Source: Symbiodinium natans
Taxonomy: Eukaryota; Sar; Dinophyceae; Suessiales; Symbiodiniaceae
Length of the DNA stretch: 64,000 nt
Direction: 5' to 3'
Assembly (NCBI GenBank): GCA_905221605.1
Contig: CAJNDS010002574.1
Span: 124,001-188,000 of the forward strand
Shown: positions 34,797 through 45,100 of the stretch, piece after piece
How the letters are laid out: each line of letters begins with the position of its first letter
How positions within the stretch are numbered: position 1 is the stretch's first letter
Program-made: the position numbers and the translations under genes
Notes under the pieces: generated by a model
Told to the model about the DNA's origin: nothing
What the model saw: the letters and a program-made list of their open reading frames with translations, nothing else
Databases searched by the model: none

Positions 34797-35230
34797 GGCC
34801 AGCACGCGCCCCATGGTGGTCAGCCAGTGGGGACTTGTTGGCAAGAACAATGGATGCAAGACCAGCCCAGGGCACCCCATGGTGGTCAGCCAGTGGGGCA
34901 GCCCCGAGCGACAGCCGACACAACTTGTGTGGCTTTATTATTGAAGCCCGCCAAGGTCGAGGTGCGCCACTGAGCCCAGTTTGACCACATACCCAAGTAG
35001 AAACAGGGGCCGCGGTCAGCAGGGCTTTCAACACTTCCCAGAGAGGGAGCCTGCGAGAAGCAGCGGCTACCGATTCAGAGGGGAAAGACTACCCGACAGC
35101 AGTCAAACCCTCACTATATCCTACAGCAGAAGGAAAGCCAGCGCGCGCCCCATGGTGGTCAGCCAGTGGGGACTTGACAGCAAGAGCAGCTGCAAGACCA
35201 GCCCAGGGCACCCCATGGTGGTCAGCCAGT
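34797..35230. repeat. Four copies of CCATGGTGGTCAGCCAGTGG in paired blocks
   Basis: The 20-bp core occurs at about 34811, 34879, 35150 and 35212. The copies form two blocks, each with the order GCGCGCCCCATGG..., GACTTG, GCAAGA, GCAAGACCAGCCCAGGGCAC, core. The blocks are about 340 bp apart and lie at the 3' side of the decayed helicase unit, whose minus-strand frames run through them. Confidence 0.8.
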
Positions 35231-35448
35231 GGAGCAACCCCGACTCAGAGCCAATACTTTTACGGTTCCCAAGTTGGAAAACCGACCAAAAGTTCCCAAC
35301 ACCCAGGCGCACCACTGTGCTCAGCCCGGCCACATATCCAAGTAGAGCCTGGGGGCGTCGTCAGAAGAGTCCTCCTAGTTCCCAGGAAGGAAGCCAGCGA
35401 GTGGCAGCAGCAATACAGCAATCCAACCTTAATCCGGCCCGCAGCACT

Positions 35449-36829
35449 TCATTGCCATGGACCCTCCCAATCCGGGTGTCTCGAACGGTACCAGGAGGAG
35501 GGCATGTCAGCACGCTTTCCTGATTTTGGGTCTGCCACGCTGACTCCCTCAGCCGCTGTTGACGGATCAGTGACGGCTGTATTGCGGGACAACAGACAGG
35601 CTTGCGACAACTCCTCCTCATCGACCCCCCACGCAGGGATGCCCGTCGGGATGGGTACTCCTACACGCCGTGCCATGTTGGCTTTGGCTGAATGCCACAA
35701 CTTGCCAATAATGCACAGGGTCTGGAAGGGGAAGGTGGAGAGGGCAGTTGCAAGGGCCGAGGGCTCAGGCTCCTTGGGGTTGCCATGGCAGTACAGTTTA
35801 TACCAGAAGCTGTTGAGGCGCTGCTTGGTTGGGTGCTTGGATCGGGTGAGCCCCTTAAGGGCGGCCCAATGGGCGGCGGCAGCATCATACCAAGCAGGCC
35901 GGGCGCGTTGGGGCCCATGCCTATTCGGCGTTGTACTAAGTCCTTGCCAATGCTCATCCTCAAAGGGCTGGTAATCGAAAAGGGGTACAGACATCCACTT
36001 CTCGCAAGGCCGCAAGGTCTGTGGTACGCAGCTCCGAAAAACGCCAATCATGCACCTGAGCTTCTAACTCGTCTGCCGCCTCGGGTGTCTCTGCAAAAGC
36101 TGCAGGCGAAGCTTCCTCAGTGTCCGAAGAGATGCAACACACCTCCGACGGGGCCTGTGTCGTGGCCACAGAGGGCTCCAAGATGGCCGGCGTCACAAGG
36201 AGGCTCTCCAAAGGCAGCACGCGCCGCAGGAAAACCACAACCCTTGCGGTTGTGTCAGGCCACTCCAAATTGTAGACGGACCAGAAGAGGCCGCGAGGGC
36301 CTGCCGAATGGCATCAAGGAAGTGAACTGGTGGTATACCTGGCCTAAAATCTTGATATTGGCGGTGTCCCAGTGTTTGCGAGCCTTGAAGCGAAATCCGT
36401 ACAAACGCATTAACGCCAGGTTGGTGTGCTAACCTGGCAGTTTCCAGATTCGTGTGCTTGGCAGCCTCCGCCCAGGCCTGCAAGGCCTCCTGCGATATTT
36501 GTCCGTGGACTTGGGGGAGTCCTTGGGGGTCCACCACGTATTTGGTTGCAGGGCACGTGGGCAGCTGGTATGCACGGCCAGCGAGAAAGGCCACCATAGC
36601 TGCAGGAGGCACATTGACCTGTAGAATGCGATTGTCCGTCTCAGGGAAGCCCAAGACGACAGGCAGCCCGGCTGCTCGTCCCAAGGGGCCCTTTTGATGA
36701 GACTCAAAGGCTAGCAAAAGCGCCCCCAACCAGTAGTCTGGGTCGGAGTAGCACAACATAGCCGGAAAACTGGCATTTTTGACCCCTGGCACATCTGCGA
36801 CAGCAAAGAAGAGATCGGCGATGTACTGG
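35449..36829 (-). pseudogene. Downstream fragment of the decayed helicase unit
   Basis: Continues the frame interrupted at 52976. From 36829 the minus strand reads YIADLFFAVADVPG and then a long globular frame to about 36200. The frame then changes (36268-35960, and again 36051-35449, the latter ending at a stop after WYRSRHPDWEGPWQ). A proline-poor, tryptophan-rich segment (ARPAWYDAAAAHWAALKGL) is seen. No domain is recognised. The frame changes mark decay. Confidence 0.55.
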
Positions 36830-36983
36830 TGTAAAACCGAACGGTCTTTTCCACACAAATTTGAGCCTGATTATCGCATCGTTCGGCTCATGCAATGCAC
36901 TCGTGGCAAAACATGAAAGACGTGTCAAAGCACTACAAAATCTGTACATGAGGTATACTAGGGGGTAACGTAAAAGTTCATCA
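36830..36983 (-). repeat. Outer element, 3' LTR (154 bp)
   Basis: Matches 52837-52975 except for five or more substitutions and about 15 bp of extra sequence (around 36938-36961). This divergence makes it older than the inner element. Confidence 0.92.
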
Positions 36984-36991
36984 CCCCGCCT
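36984..36991 (-). other. Outer element polypurine tract
   Basis: AGGCGGGG directly precedes the TGATGAAC start of the 3' LTR on the minus strand, as expected for the plus-strand priming site. Confidence 0.7.
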
Positions 36992-37043
36992 GAGATTGCA
37001 GTGTGTTCGAACTGCACATCTCACATGAACTTTCTGAGGTCTG

Positions 37044-38012
37044 CTACTCTGCATTCTTCAGCATGTCCTTGCAGTGACTGCACAAGCTCAACCTCTTTGA
37101 GGGATTTCTGGAAGTCTTCAAGACTCCACAGCTTTTGTGATGAAAACACTCACCATGAAGCGTGACAAAGAGCTCTTGGGGTATCACAACTTTCACATTG
37201 ACACTCGAACGGGCTCCCATCGGCTCACGACTCACCGGCTCAGTGCATGTCGCCTTCAGCTCGCATTCCAGTCGAAGAATGTAGCGATGCATCGTCCACA
37301 CCACCACAAGCAGAAAGAAACACATGTACTGCTCCATGGTACACTCCGGCATCAGTCCACATAGGAAAACGCAACCCATGATCACTTTTGACGCAAAGTC
37401 CTGTGAGCTCATCTCCAAAAGACTGTTCATGTCAAAGCCATGTAGATCCCTAGCCCAGCTCAAGGCCCGGTAAATGCACAAACAGCAGCATAGCAGGACG
37501 GTGGCCCAGGTCATGTTCGACATGCCATAACGCTGGTACGGAATCCCCGCCTCTGCCGCTTCTGATGTTGTAGGCAAACAAAGAAGAGTAAGAAGCGCTA
37601 CCTGCTTTGTGAGCTTGCCGAGTTCACCCTTCAAGGAACCAGTCACACCATGTTGCCGAGCGTATTCAACACGCACTCTCTTGACTTGCAGCTTTGCTTG
37701 TTCCTGCAAGGCCATTCGAGCAAAATCATCTTCACCCACAGCTGCGCCTGTCAGAGCATCGACAAACCCATGCAAGAATAGCAAAGCTCGGAGTCTGTTA
37801 GCACTATGCATCTTTGTTGACAAGTCGCCAAGGTTGTAAGCACTTGCAATTGCTCCAACATCCAAGACTTTCTCACGCACTGATTGCTGAAGCCACAGCA
37901 GACGCCCTGCAACGTGTCGAGTTTTGTTTCCCACACCCTGACGCAATGCCAACTGTCTCGCTGCTGAGTTGTCAATCTTAAGATCCAATGAGCATTCTGC
38001 AGCGGCTGCCAT
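37044..38012 (-). pseudogene. Outer element: RNase H C-terminal part plus membrane/Cys-His extension
   Basis: Reads IDNSAARQLALRQGVGNKTR and GDLSTKMHS, the C-terminal end of copia RNase H. About 190 further residues follow: a signal-like hydrophobic stretch (QVALLTLLCLPTTSEAAEAG), a second hydrophobic segment (WATVLLCCCLCIYRALSW), a third (FFLLVVVWTMHRYIL) and a terminal motif, ECFHHKSC ... LCSHC. The same arrangement closes the inner element's Pol. The frame is open to its stop although the rest of the element is damaged. Confidence 0.75.
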
Positions 38013-38829
38013 GAAGACGAAAATCGCCCTCAGACAGATTCCTTCGCAAGCAGGTGTCCACTCCAGTCAGAGTCGCTGTAGATTTCCATTCGATGGTTCA
38101 CATCATCATGGCTCGCCTCGCGAAAGACTGAAGACCCAGGAAGCTTGGGTGAAAGAAGTGTGCCACACTCAGCCGTGTTCAGCAAATACTTCGTCAGTCG
38201 AATCAATCCCTTCCATGCCTGTTCGCTGGGATTCGCCATGAATCCTGCCAACAATCGGACAGAGTAGCAGATGTCAAGACGATCACTTGACAAATAGAGC
38301 GCAATTCCCAGTGCACTCCTGAACTTTCCTGCTCGAACAGGATCAAGAGGACCGGAAACATCTTCGCGAATTAGCTCCGGGAAATATGGTGTGTTGTACT
38401 TCGATCCATGCTTGACATCAAGTACTTCGGCCATGTGTCGTATATAGCTGCTCGAAGTTTCCACTAAAATCCCAGACTCCAAAATAGTGTGCTTTCTCTT
38501 CAAGAAAGAAAAGACATCTCCATTCTTGTACGCAATCTCTACCGAAATCTCGAATCGTGATTGCAACGTAGGAATGTACTTCTGTTTGAGCCACGTCAGA
38601 GGAGCAAGCGTGAGGCCGTCGTCAACATGCATGATCATCGGGCCCTCGGGGACACGCATAATTGCCGGATTCTCAACACACGACTCAAGGGCATTGAACT
38701 TGCTGCTCAGAAACTGTACGTAGTATCCAAACCATCTTTGTGCGCCGTCTCTCTGTCCCGGCACACACTTCTCAAAGACGTATTGTCCTTGAAGCATGCA
38801 ATCTTTGGGTAGATCTGCGACGACGGGCT
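38013..38829 (-). pseudogene. Outer element: reverse transcriptase C-terminal part and start of RNase H
   Basis: Carries PGQRDGAQRWFGYYVQFL, the catalytic MHVDD box, FRSALGIALYLSSDRLDICY and the first RNase H aspartate (YSDSDWSG). It then jumps to the late part of RNase H. About 50 residues containing the expected SSTESE-type motif are missing, so RNase H cannot be functional. Confidence 0.8.
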
Positions 38830-39704
38830 CTTCCTTAGGCGTCTTTGACGTCTATAGCACATATTGCGTATTGCTCTTGCGTCGTCGCTCGCCACAAAAG
38901 GAAAAGGATCGGAATGAGTTTCACCATGTTTGTCGTGGTACTTGGAGAAAATAGCCCCTGTTTCTCTTCCAACCAGCGGTACTCTCTTGCCACTAGCCTG
39001 GAACGTCGAAGATCATGAGGCACCCCATTCCGCTTCTTTGACCTCCAAGTCCTGACCATTTTGGTCGAGAGGCTCTTCATTGATGAAACGTTGTCCTTCT
39101 CGGACGATGGGCGCAACACACCCTTCTGTATCAGCCTATTCACTTCCACAGCATCAGCAATCCTGTCAAGTTCGAACAACTCTGACTCTGAAAGACTCGG
39201 TTCACATCCACTGTCTGGAAACCAAAGAGCACTGGCATCAACGCTCTGCCCCGCCTCGTTCTGCACTGCCAAGTCGGGTTCGGTGCTCGAGCTTTTGTCG
39301 TAGTCCGGATCAACAAACTCGAAGTCGGACCATTCTGCATCCACAAACTCAAAGGGCTCGTCATTCAAATCGTAGTCTTTGTTGCCAAAAGAAACAGTTC
39401 GGATTCTTGGGACTTTCGAAGCACGTTCCTCAACGAACATCGCTGGCCTCGTCTGTCTCCATAGCAGCGCCTGATGGCACCACTGGACTTGTGAGTGGAA
39501 GCAGGTCTTCCACGGGTGTTGCAGGAGGCACATGTGGCCTTTGTGAAGGATTTGGAAGCTCAGGTCCCGGTGTTGGAACACTTTCGGGCACCCTGGAGCT
39601 TGGCGGTGGTGGACGACTGAAAGGCACTTTAGGGGTTTCGGGGTCCACACTACCTCCCACGGATGTTGGAGGCAATGCTTCGGCAGGGGTTCCAAGGTTA
39701 GGGC
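38830..39704 (-). pseudogene. Outer element: linker and reverse transcriptase N-terminal part
   Basis: A proline-rich linker is read in one frame (about 39430-39705), then the frame changes to one with MVRTWRSKKRNGV, RRSRLVAREYRWL and CAIDVKDA. A frameshift or small deletion at about 38830 follows directly after the catalytic AIDVKDA block. Confidence 0.75.
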
Positions 39705-40862
39705 CTACGTCATGGCAGGAGTCAACCCCATCGGAACTGGCGTCTCAGGTGGATCTGAAGCTGCAACGTCTTGTGGGCTGCTTGGTGCAGGCAAGGCCTT
39801 CCTTGTCTTGGCCGGGGGAACCATCTTAGTTCCTATGACCCCGCTACTGTAGTTCCAAGGAAAACCCTTAACATCGGCATACAAAGCAGCATCATGCTTC
39901 CACTCGTGACCTGTGCGTCTCACCGATCGAGTGACTCGAACACCACCTTTGCTTGCAACCACATACATGTCGTTCAAACTCGTCTTGGTCAAGAAAATCG
40001 CCTTCAGCCATTTTGGGTCTCCTTTCTTCTTTGCATGCACTTGTGCAAACACTGGCTCTCCATACGCCACAAGCTTCCCGGTGTAAGCAGCGTTGCAAGT
40101 GCGTTCATACGCCGTGAGTCCTCCTGCCACAGCGAACCTGTTCCGGATCCATGCAGCATGCACAAAGGACCATGCGAAGAGAGGGTGCCCAGCTTCGATC
40201 ATGCACCCAGTTTTGGCTCTTACCATGTCCAAGAGAGTGCACGCCAACCTTCGGATCAGGTCTACCGCTTTCTCAACATACCCGTTGGCTTGGTGGTGGC
40301 CAACAGGAGGATTCCTTTCAACCGTCTTCAATCCCAGCCTCTGTCTCGCATTCACCACAGCACGCTGCAACGAAAGTGTAGCTGGTTCAGCATCACACCT
40401 CAACTCCACGGTCGCATGACCCAAGGATTGAATGAACCTCATCAGCTCAACCCCAAGGTATCGCGTGCTGCCTTTGCTCTCACAGGGTATTGCCGTGATG
40501 GCACCAGTGGCGGAATCGTGTGCGATCAGACAGCAAAGTAGGTCTTTGGCACTTGAAGAAGGTTCACCTGCTACAGGCTCAAGCTCGTTCGAGGAAGGAC
40601 TGAACCCGGTATGGCAGAAGTCGAAAGAGACGCTCGGGAGGTCTCGTGGTGCGGCATTTGTAGCCTCTGATCTGTCCGGAACAGATCGCATGGTGATGCA
40701 GTGGCTGCACCACGCCGCGTATGGCGTGTGAGTAAGCTCGTGGATGAGCTGTTGCTCTCTGGACGGAACATCGGGGATTGATTGCATGTGGGGCAATCGA
40801 GCAGCTCCCTCTGAAGCATCTCGAGCGATGTCTGAGGCCAGTGAAAGCTTTTGCTTCTCAAG
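39705..40862 (-). pseudogene. Outer element: integrase
   Basis: The N-terminal zinc region is HELTHTPYAAWCSHC. The catalytic core has VSFDFCHTG, LRCDAEPA and GYVEKAVDL (D, D, then E after 39 residues), followed by the copia-type C-terminal segment FLTKTSLNDMYVVAS and KGFPWNYSSGVIG. It is in the same frame as the upstream linker but separated from it by one stop codon at 40863-40865. Confidence 0.85.
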
Positions 40863-40865
40863 TTA

Positions 40866-41541
40866 ACCCTTTATCCTCTGAAACAGCCTAGTCTTAGAAC
40901 CGGAAGTTCTCAAACCCAACTTAGTGCAGGCTGCTTTCAGGGCACCAATCGAACTCTCACAGTTGAGCACAACGCCATCAAGGGTGAGCGTGTCAGCAGG
41001 CTCAGCAACGGGATTGCCAAGAGGCTCTTCCATGTCGGGCAACGCACCTCGGGACACAGGTTCTTCACGAATGATTACACCTGCATCGGGCTCATCAACT
41101 GGCGACGGTTCATAATCAACCAATTCATCTTCATCAAGCGGATTCTCCGGAGTTCTAGGAGATGGAATCACATCCTCAACCAAACTCTCAGTGAGGTTCT
41201 CAACTCCAAGCGCACTCATGGGCTCTTTGACGGTATGCATGCAAACGATCAACTCCGCCTCTCCGCCTCCGGGAATGTCATCTTCAAGATCTTCCAGCTC
41301 CATCCAAGCTTCGCAGTGTTCGATCAAGAACCAAGCTGAGGTTTCACTTCGTCTCATCAGTGTAGAACGCATCGGCCAACTTTGATCAACCATGAAGGAC
41401 GGATCTATCATGCGTGACGACCTGCCCCGCCAGCACAAATTGCCTGAAGTGATGATCTGCCAGCCGAAATGCAAGCTGTTCAGTTCTTGACCTAACACTG
41501 CACGCTGAAGGACTCGTACATGTGGCACACTTGGCTGAATT
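40866..41541 (-). pseudogene. Outer element: Pol linker with SAP-like motif
   Basis: Acidic linker ending in LTLDGVVLNC and GALKAACTKLGLRTSGSKTR, a SAP-like helix-turn-helix spelling shared with the inner element. The frame begins at the GAATT duplication left by the inner element and runs in phase with the upstream half (from 50095). Confidence 0.7.
41537..41541. other. Target-site duplication of inner element (left copy)
   Basis: GAATT, identical to 50095-50099 at the other end of the inner element. Confidence 0.95.
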
Positions 41542-41688
41542 TGAACAAACTCACGATCTTTTGCAACTCGATTCTGAGCCTGAATGTCGCATCACGATCT
41601 CATTTCAAGATGCTACTCCTACAAGGTCCAAAAGTCACATTCTGTTCAAGCAAAATATGGTTCACGGTACGGGAGAAAATGTTGATCA
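41542..41688 (-). repeat. Inner element, 3' LTR (147 bp)
   Basis: Identical to 49948-50094 except at 41547 (A here, C in the other copy). TG...CA ends on the minus strand. Very short for a copia LTR. Confidence 0.96.
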
Positions 41689-41696
41689 CCCCGCCC
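41689..41696 (-). other. Inner element polypurine tract
   Basis: GGGCGGGG on the minus strand immediately precedes the 3' LTR. Confidence 0.7.
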
Positions 41697-42103
41697 AAAT
41701 ACGCTGCTGGCCCTCTTGGCTGCAACGTGTTTGCATCAACCTCAAACATCAACATGATGCACGTTTGTGACGGACCTTGGGCTCAAGCGAGTATAAACTG
41801 TACACCTACATCTACCAACTGAACTACGCATGTCATGCCAGGCTGCATGACTGCTTGACTGACGCAAGCGGACGCCATGACACATCGGGAGATGTGTTGC
41901 ACACTTGGTCACTGGGACCCGTAGTTGTGGAGATTGGGATGGCCTAGTTACCATCCGAATGATTGCTCATTCCTTCGGAGTTATGACTGCTCCACAGTCA
42001 ACGCTTTCGGGTTGCATAGTACAGGATTGTCAAACACGCACCCATGCACAAGCTCTGCTGGCTGGTAAACATAAGTGTGGATTGAAGTGGTGAATCAAAA
42101 CAT

Positions 42104-45100
42104 TCATCCAAAGCGGTTGCGGCACTCGGCACAAGGATGCAATGTTCGGATATTGCTGTCTCTGGTGGTGTGGCACGATGCATGGTGATAGCATCGTCCA
42201 GCGGGCGTGACAACCACCCTGTTTGGCACAGTGGTTGCCAACCTCGGCACTTCCGTGGGCATACGCACGTTAATGTTCATTGTTGTCGACGCATCTTTCT
42301 GCGACACGACATCTCCAAGAGGAGCATTTCTCAGTCGTCTGATTTCCTGATTAGCTCGCTGCAGCATCCACTGGGCATATCCAAGATACATCATGAGCAT
42401 TATCCACAAGATATTCAGCTTGAAGAACTCGGCCCATGTAGTTTCGTGTTCGGGCACATCAATGCTCGAAGTCGTCGTAGTGGTGATGCTCGGATCAAGA
42501 GGGACCGCACATGTAGCTTCGAAGTTCTCGCTAGCACAGCCATCACACCGGCTCCGTAGCCGCTCAAGGCTCACAAGTGTGAGTAGCAACGCGACGCAAA
42601 CCCCAAATGCAACGATCCACACATGTCGGATTCCACCACCCATCATCTCAGCTTGGATTCCCACACTCACTCTCGTAGCTGCTTCGGCACCGGAAACAAG
42701 ACTGAGCAACATGACCATCATGGCACCATTCAAGCTGTTCCTGAACCCATTCGTCTTCAAGGTTTTGCACACCAGCCTGCGCACACGTGCAGTTTCCATG
42801 CCATTGTCCACTGTTCGAACAAGGGCATCGTGCTCGTCCTCACCCACTGGCACCACATTGTCACCTATGCACTCCACAAAGTCATGCATGCGCAGCAGGG
42901 CTTTCAGCCTGGTTCCACTTGTCGGAACCTTGGTTCCTAGATCTCCAGGGTTCCGCCGGCCATCGACGGATTTTACTTGGAGCGTGCCATCACTGACCTT
43001 TTCTTGCACCCATAGGAAACGGCCGTCCAAATGTCTCACTTTTGACACTCCGCGTTTCAAGGCTATCTGTCTGCAAGATTGGTTGTCTGTTCGCATGACT
43101 AGCATTACCTCCTGCTGCAGTAGGAACTCCAAAATTCGCTTAAGGAAAATCCCATCGCAGGCTGCGGAAACCAAAGCGTAAAACTCGGATTCCGTGCTAG
43201 ACAAGCTGACGCATCGCTGGCTGCGACACGACGTATGCACGCAACAAGTGTTGAGTAGGTAGGTACCGCTGCTCATTGACCGTCTGTTCTGCTTGTTTCC
43301 CGACCAATCTGCATCGCAATACACTTCAAGAAGGACATCATGTGATTGCATGCTGCTGACGCATGTTGGCTCGAGAATGCTTCGGCGGTCAGAACTGGCA
43401 TGAACCTTGCTCGCATAGTTGCTCGTGCAATCCAAGTAGCTGGCCAATCTTTGCGCAGCGGCCCAGCTCTTCTCGGTGGGATTCTTCAGTCGTTGAGACA
43501 ACACGCGCACAGTGAAAGCGATGTCTGCTCTGTCTTGCGAAACGTACATTGCGATTCCCACAGCACTCCTGAACCGTGCTGCTTTGTCAACGGACAACAC
43601 TTTGGAATCGTCGGGCACAAGCAACTCCTTGACACTAGGCGTGGGCACCTTCCTACCTGACCTGACCTCCAACAACTGGCACATGTTGACAGCATGGTCG
43701 GCAAGTGGCTTCACAAGCACTCCATCTTCAAGCAACACATGTTCACGCTTGAGGAACTTGAAGATGTCTCCGGGATTCACTGCAAGCTCATATGACACCT
43801 CGAAATTTTCTTCGATGCTCGGCAGAAGCTGTTCCTTCAGCCATTTGACAAAGCCAACAAGGCACAAGTCATCCACATGGATCACTCCCGGGTTGCTACG
43901 GCCGGCGCCGTCAAGAATCTTGTACACCGAAGGGCATTCAGCGCACGCTTCAAGCTTGTGTCTCTCGCCTATGTACTTCATGATGAACCCATGCCATCTT
44001 GCTGTTCCATCCCTCTGGCCAGGGATCATGCGAAGGAATCGCATCTTGGTGCCTTCGAAGCCTGGAAGCTTGGCCAACATCGGCTTCTCTTGCGGGACAC
44101 ACAAGAAAGCATCCTTGATGTCCAACGCTAGGATTCCCACCTGGCTTTCGTAGTCGCAAGCACCGGACTCATCTCTTCGGCGCTTCAGCTCGCAGTAAAG
44201 CCACGGGAGCACTTTCGTGGTGATTGAGGAAGTAGCAGGTGCATACAAACCTTCTTTATCCCTTTCCAACCACCGGTATTCCCTAGCCACTAGTCTGCTT
44301 CTTCTGAAGAACATCTCACGGCCGCAGCGCTTCTTCTTCCGCCAGGTGCGAACGAACTTGGAGGAAAGCTCTTTGTGATCTGAGGTGTCGAAGTCTAGGG
44401 CGACTTCTTCGATCACCTTCATTCTCTTCAGCCGCTCCACCTCAAAGCCGTCCGCAAGGAAGTCAAGCTCGCTCAAATCCTGCTCGGACAGATCAGGAAT
44501 CTCATCGAACCACAGTCTTGCCTCGCTGTCCAGGGCTTCCACATCGTCTTTCCCATGGACATCCCATTCTGCATTGACTTCATCGCTCATGTCCATGTAC
44601 ACAGCAGCATCTTCCCATTCGGGGGCTGACTCAAGAAGCTCGTCATTGATCGGGTACTCGCTGGCACCGATCCGGGCCACTCGCTGGTACTTGTGCGCCT
44701 GTCCTCCAGGCGCCTCAGCACTCGCCTGCTCTGCCTCCTGAACACGTTTGGCAACATCGTTCACCATCTCTGCATCGGCGGCTGGTCTGGCAGACCCTTC
44801 AAGCGAGGATGGACTGGACGATGAAGATGAGGAGCTCGGGTCAGAGCCGGCAACATCCATGGGGGATGCGTTTGCTGGACGTGGAAGATCTGGCAACACG
44901 CTTTGTGGCACACGCTCAGGACGATCAAGCAAGAGGGTCTTCCGAGAAGCTGGAGCGCTCTCGGGCACTGAAGCTGGCACAGGATTCAAGGCTGGCATCC
45001 CCGCCATGCTAGGCATGTCTGATGCTCGTGGTGCATCTGGCATTGGCTCAACTGATGCACTCTGCTCGAACACAGGTTTTGCCTCCTCGGCAGGCTTTGC

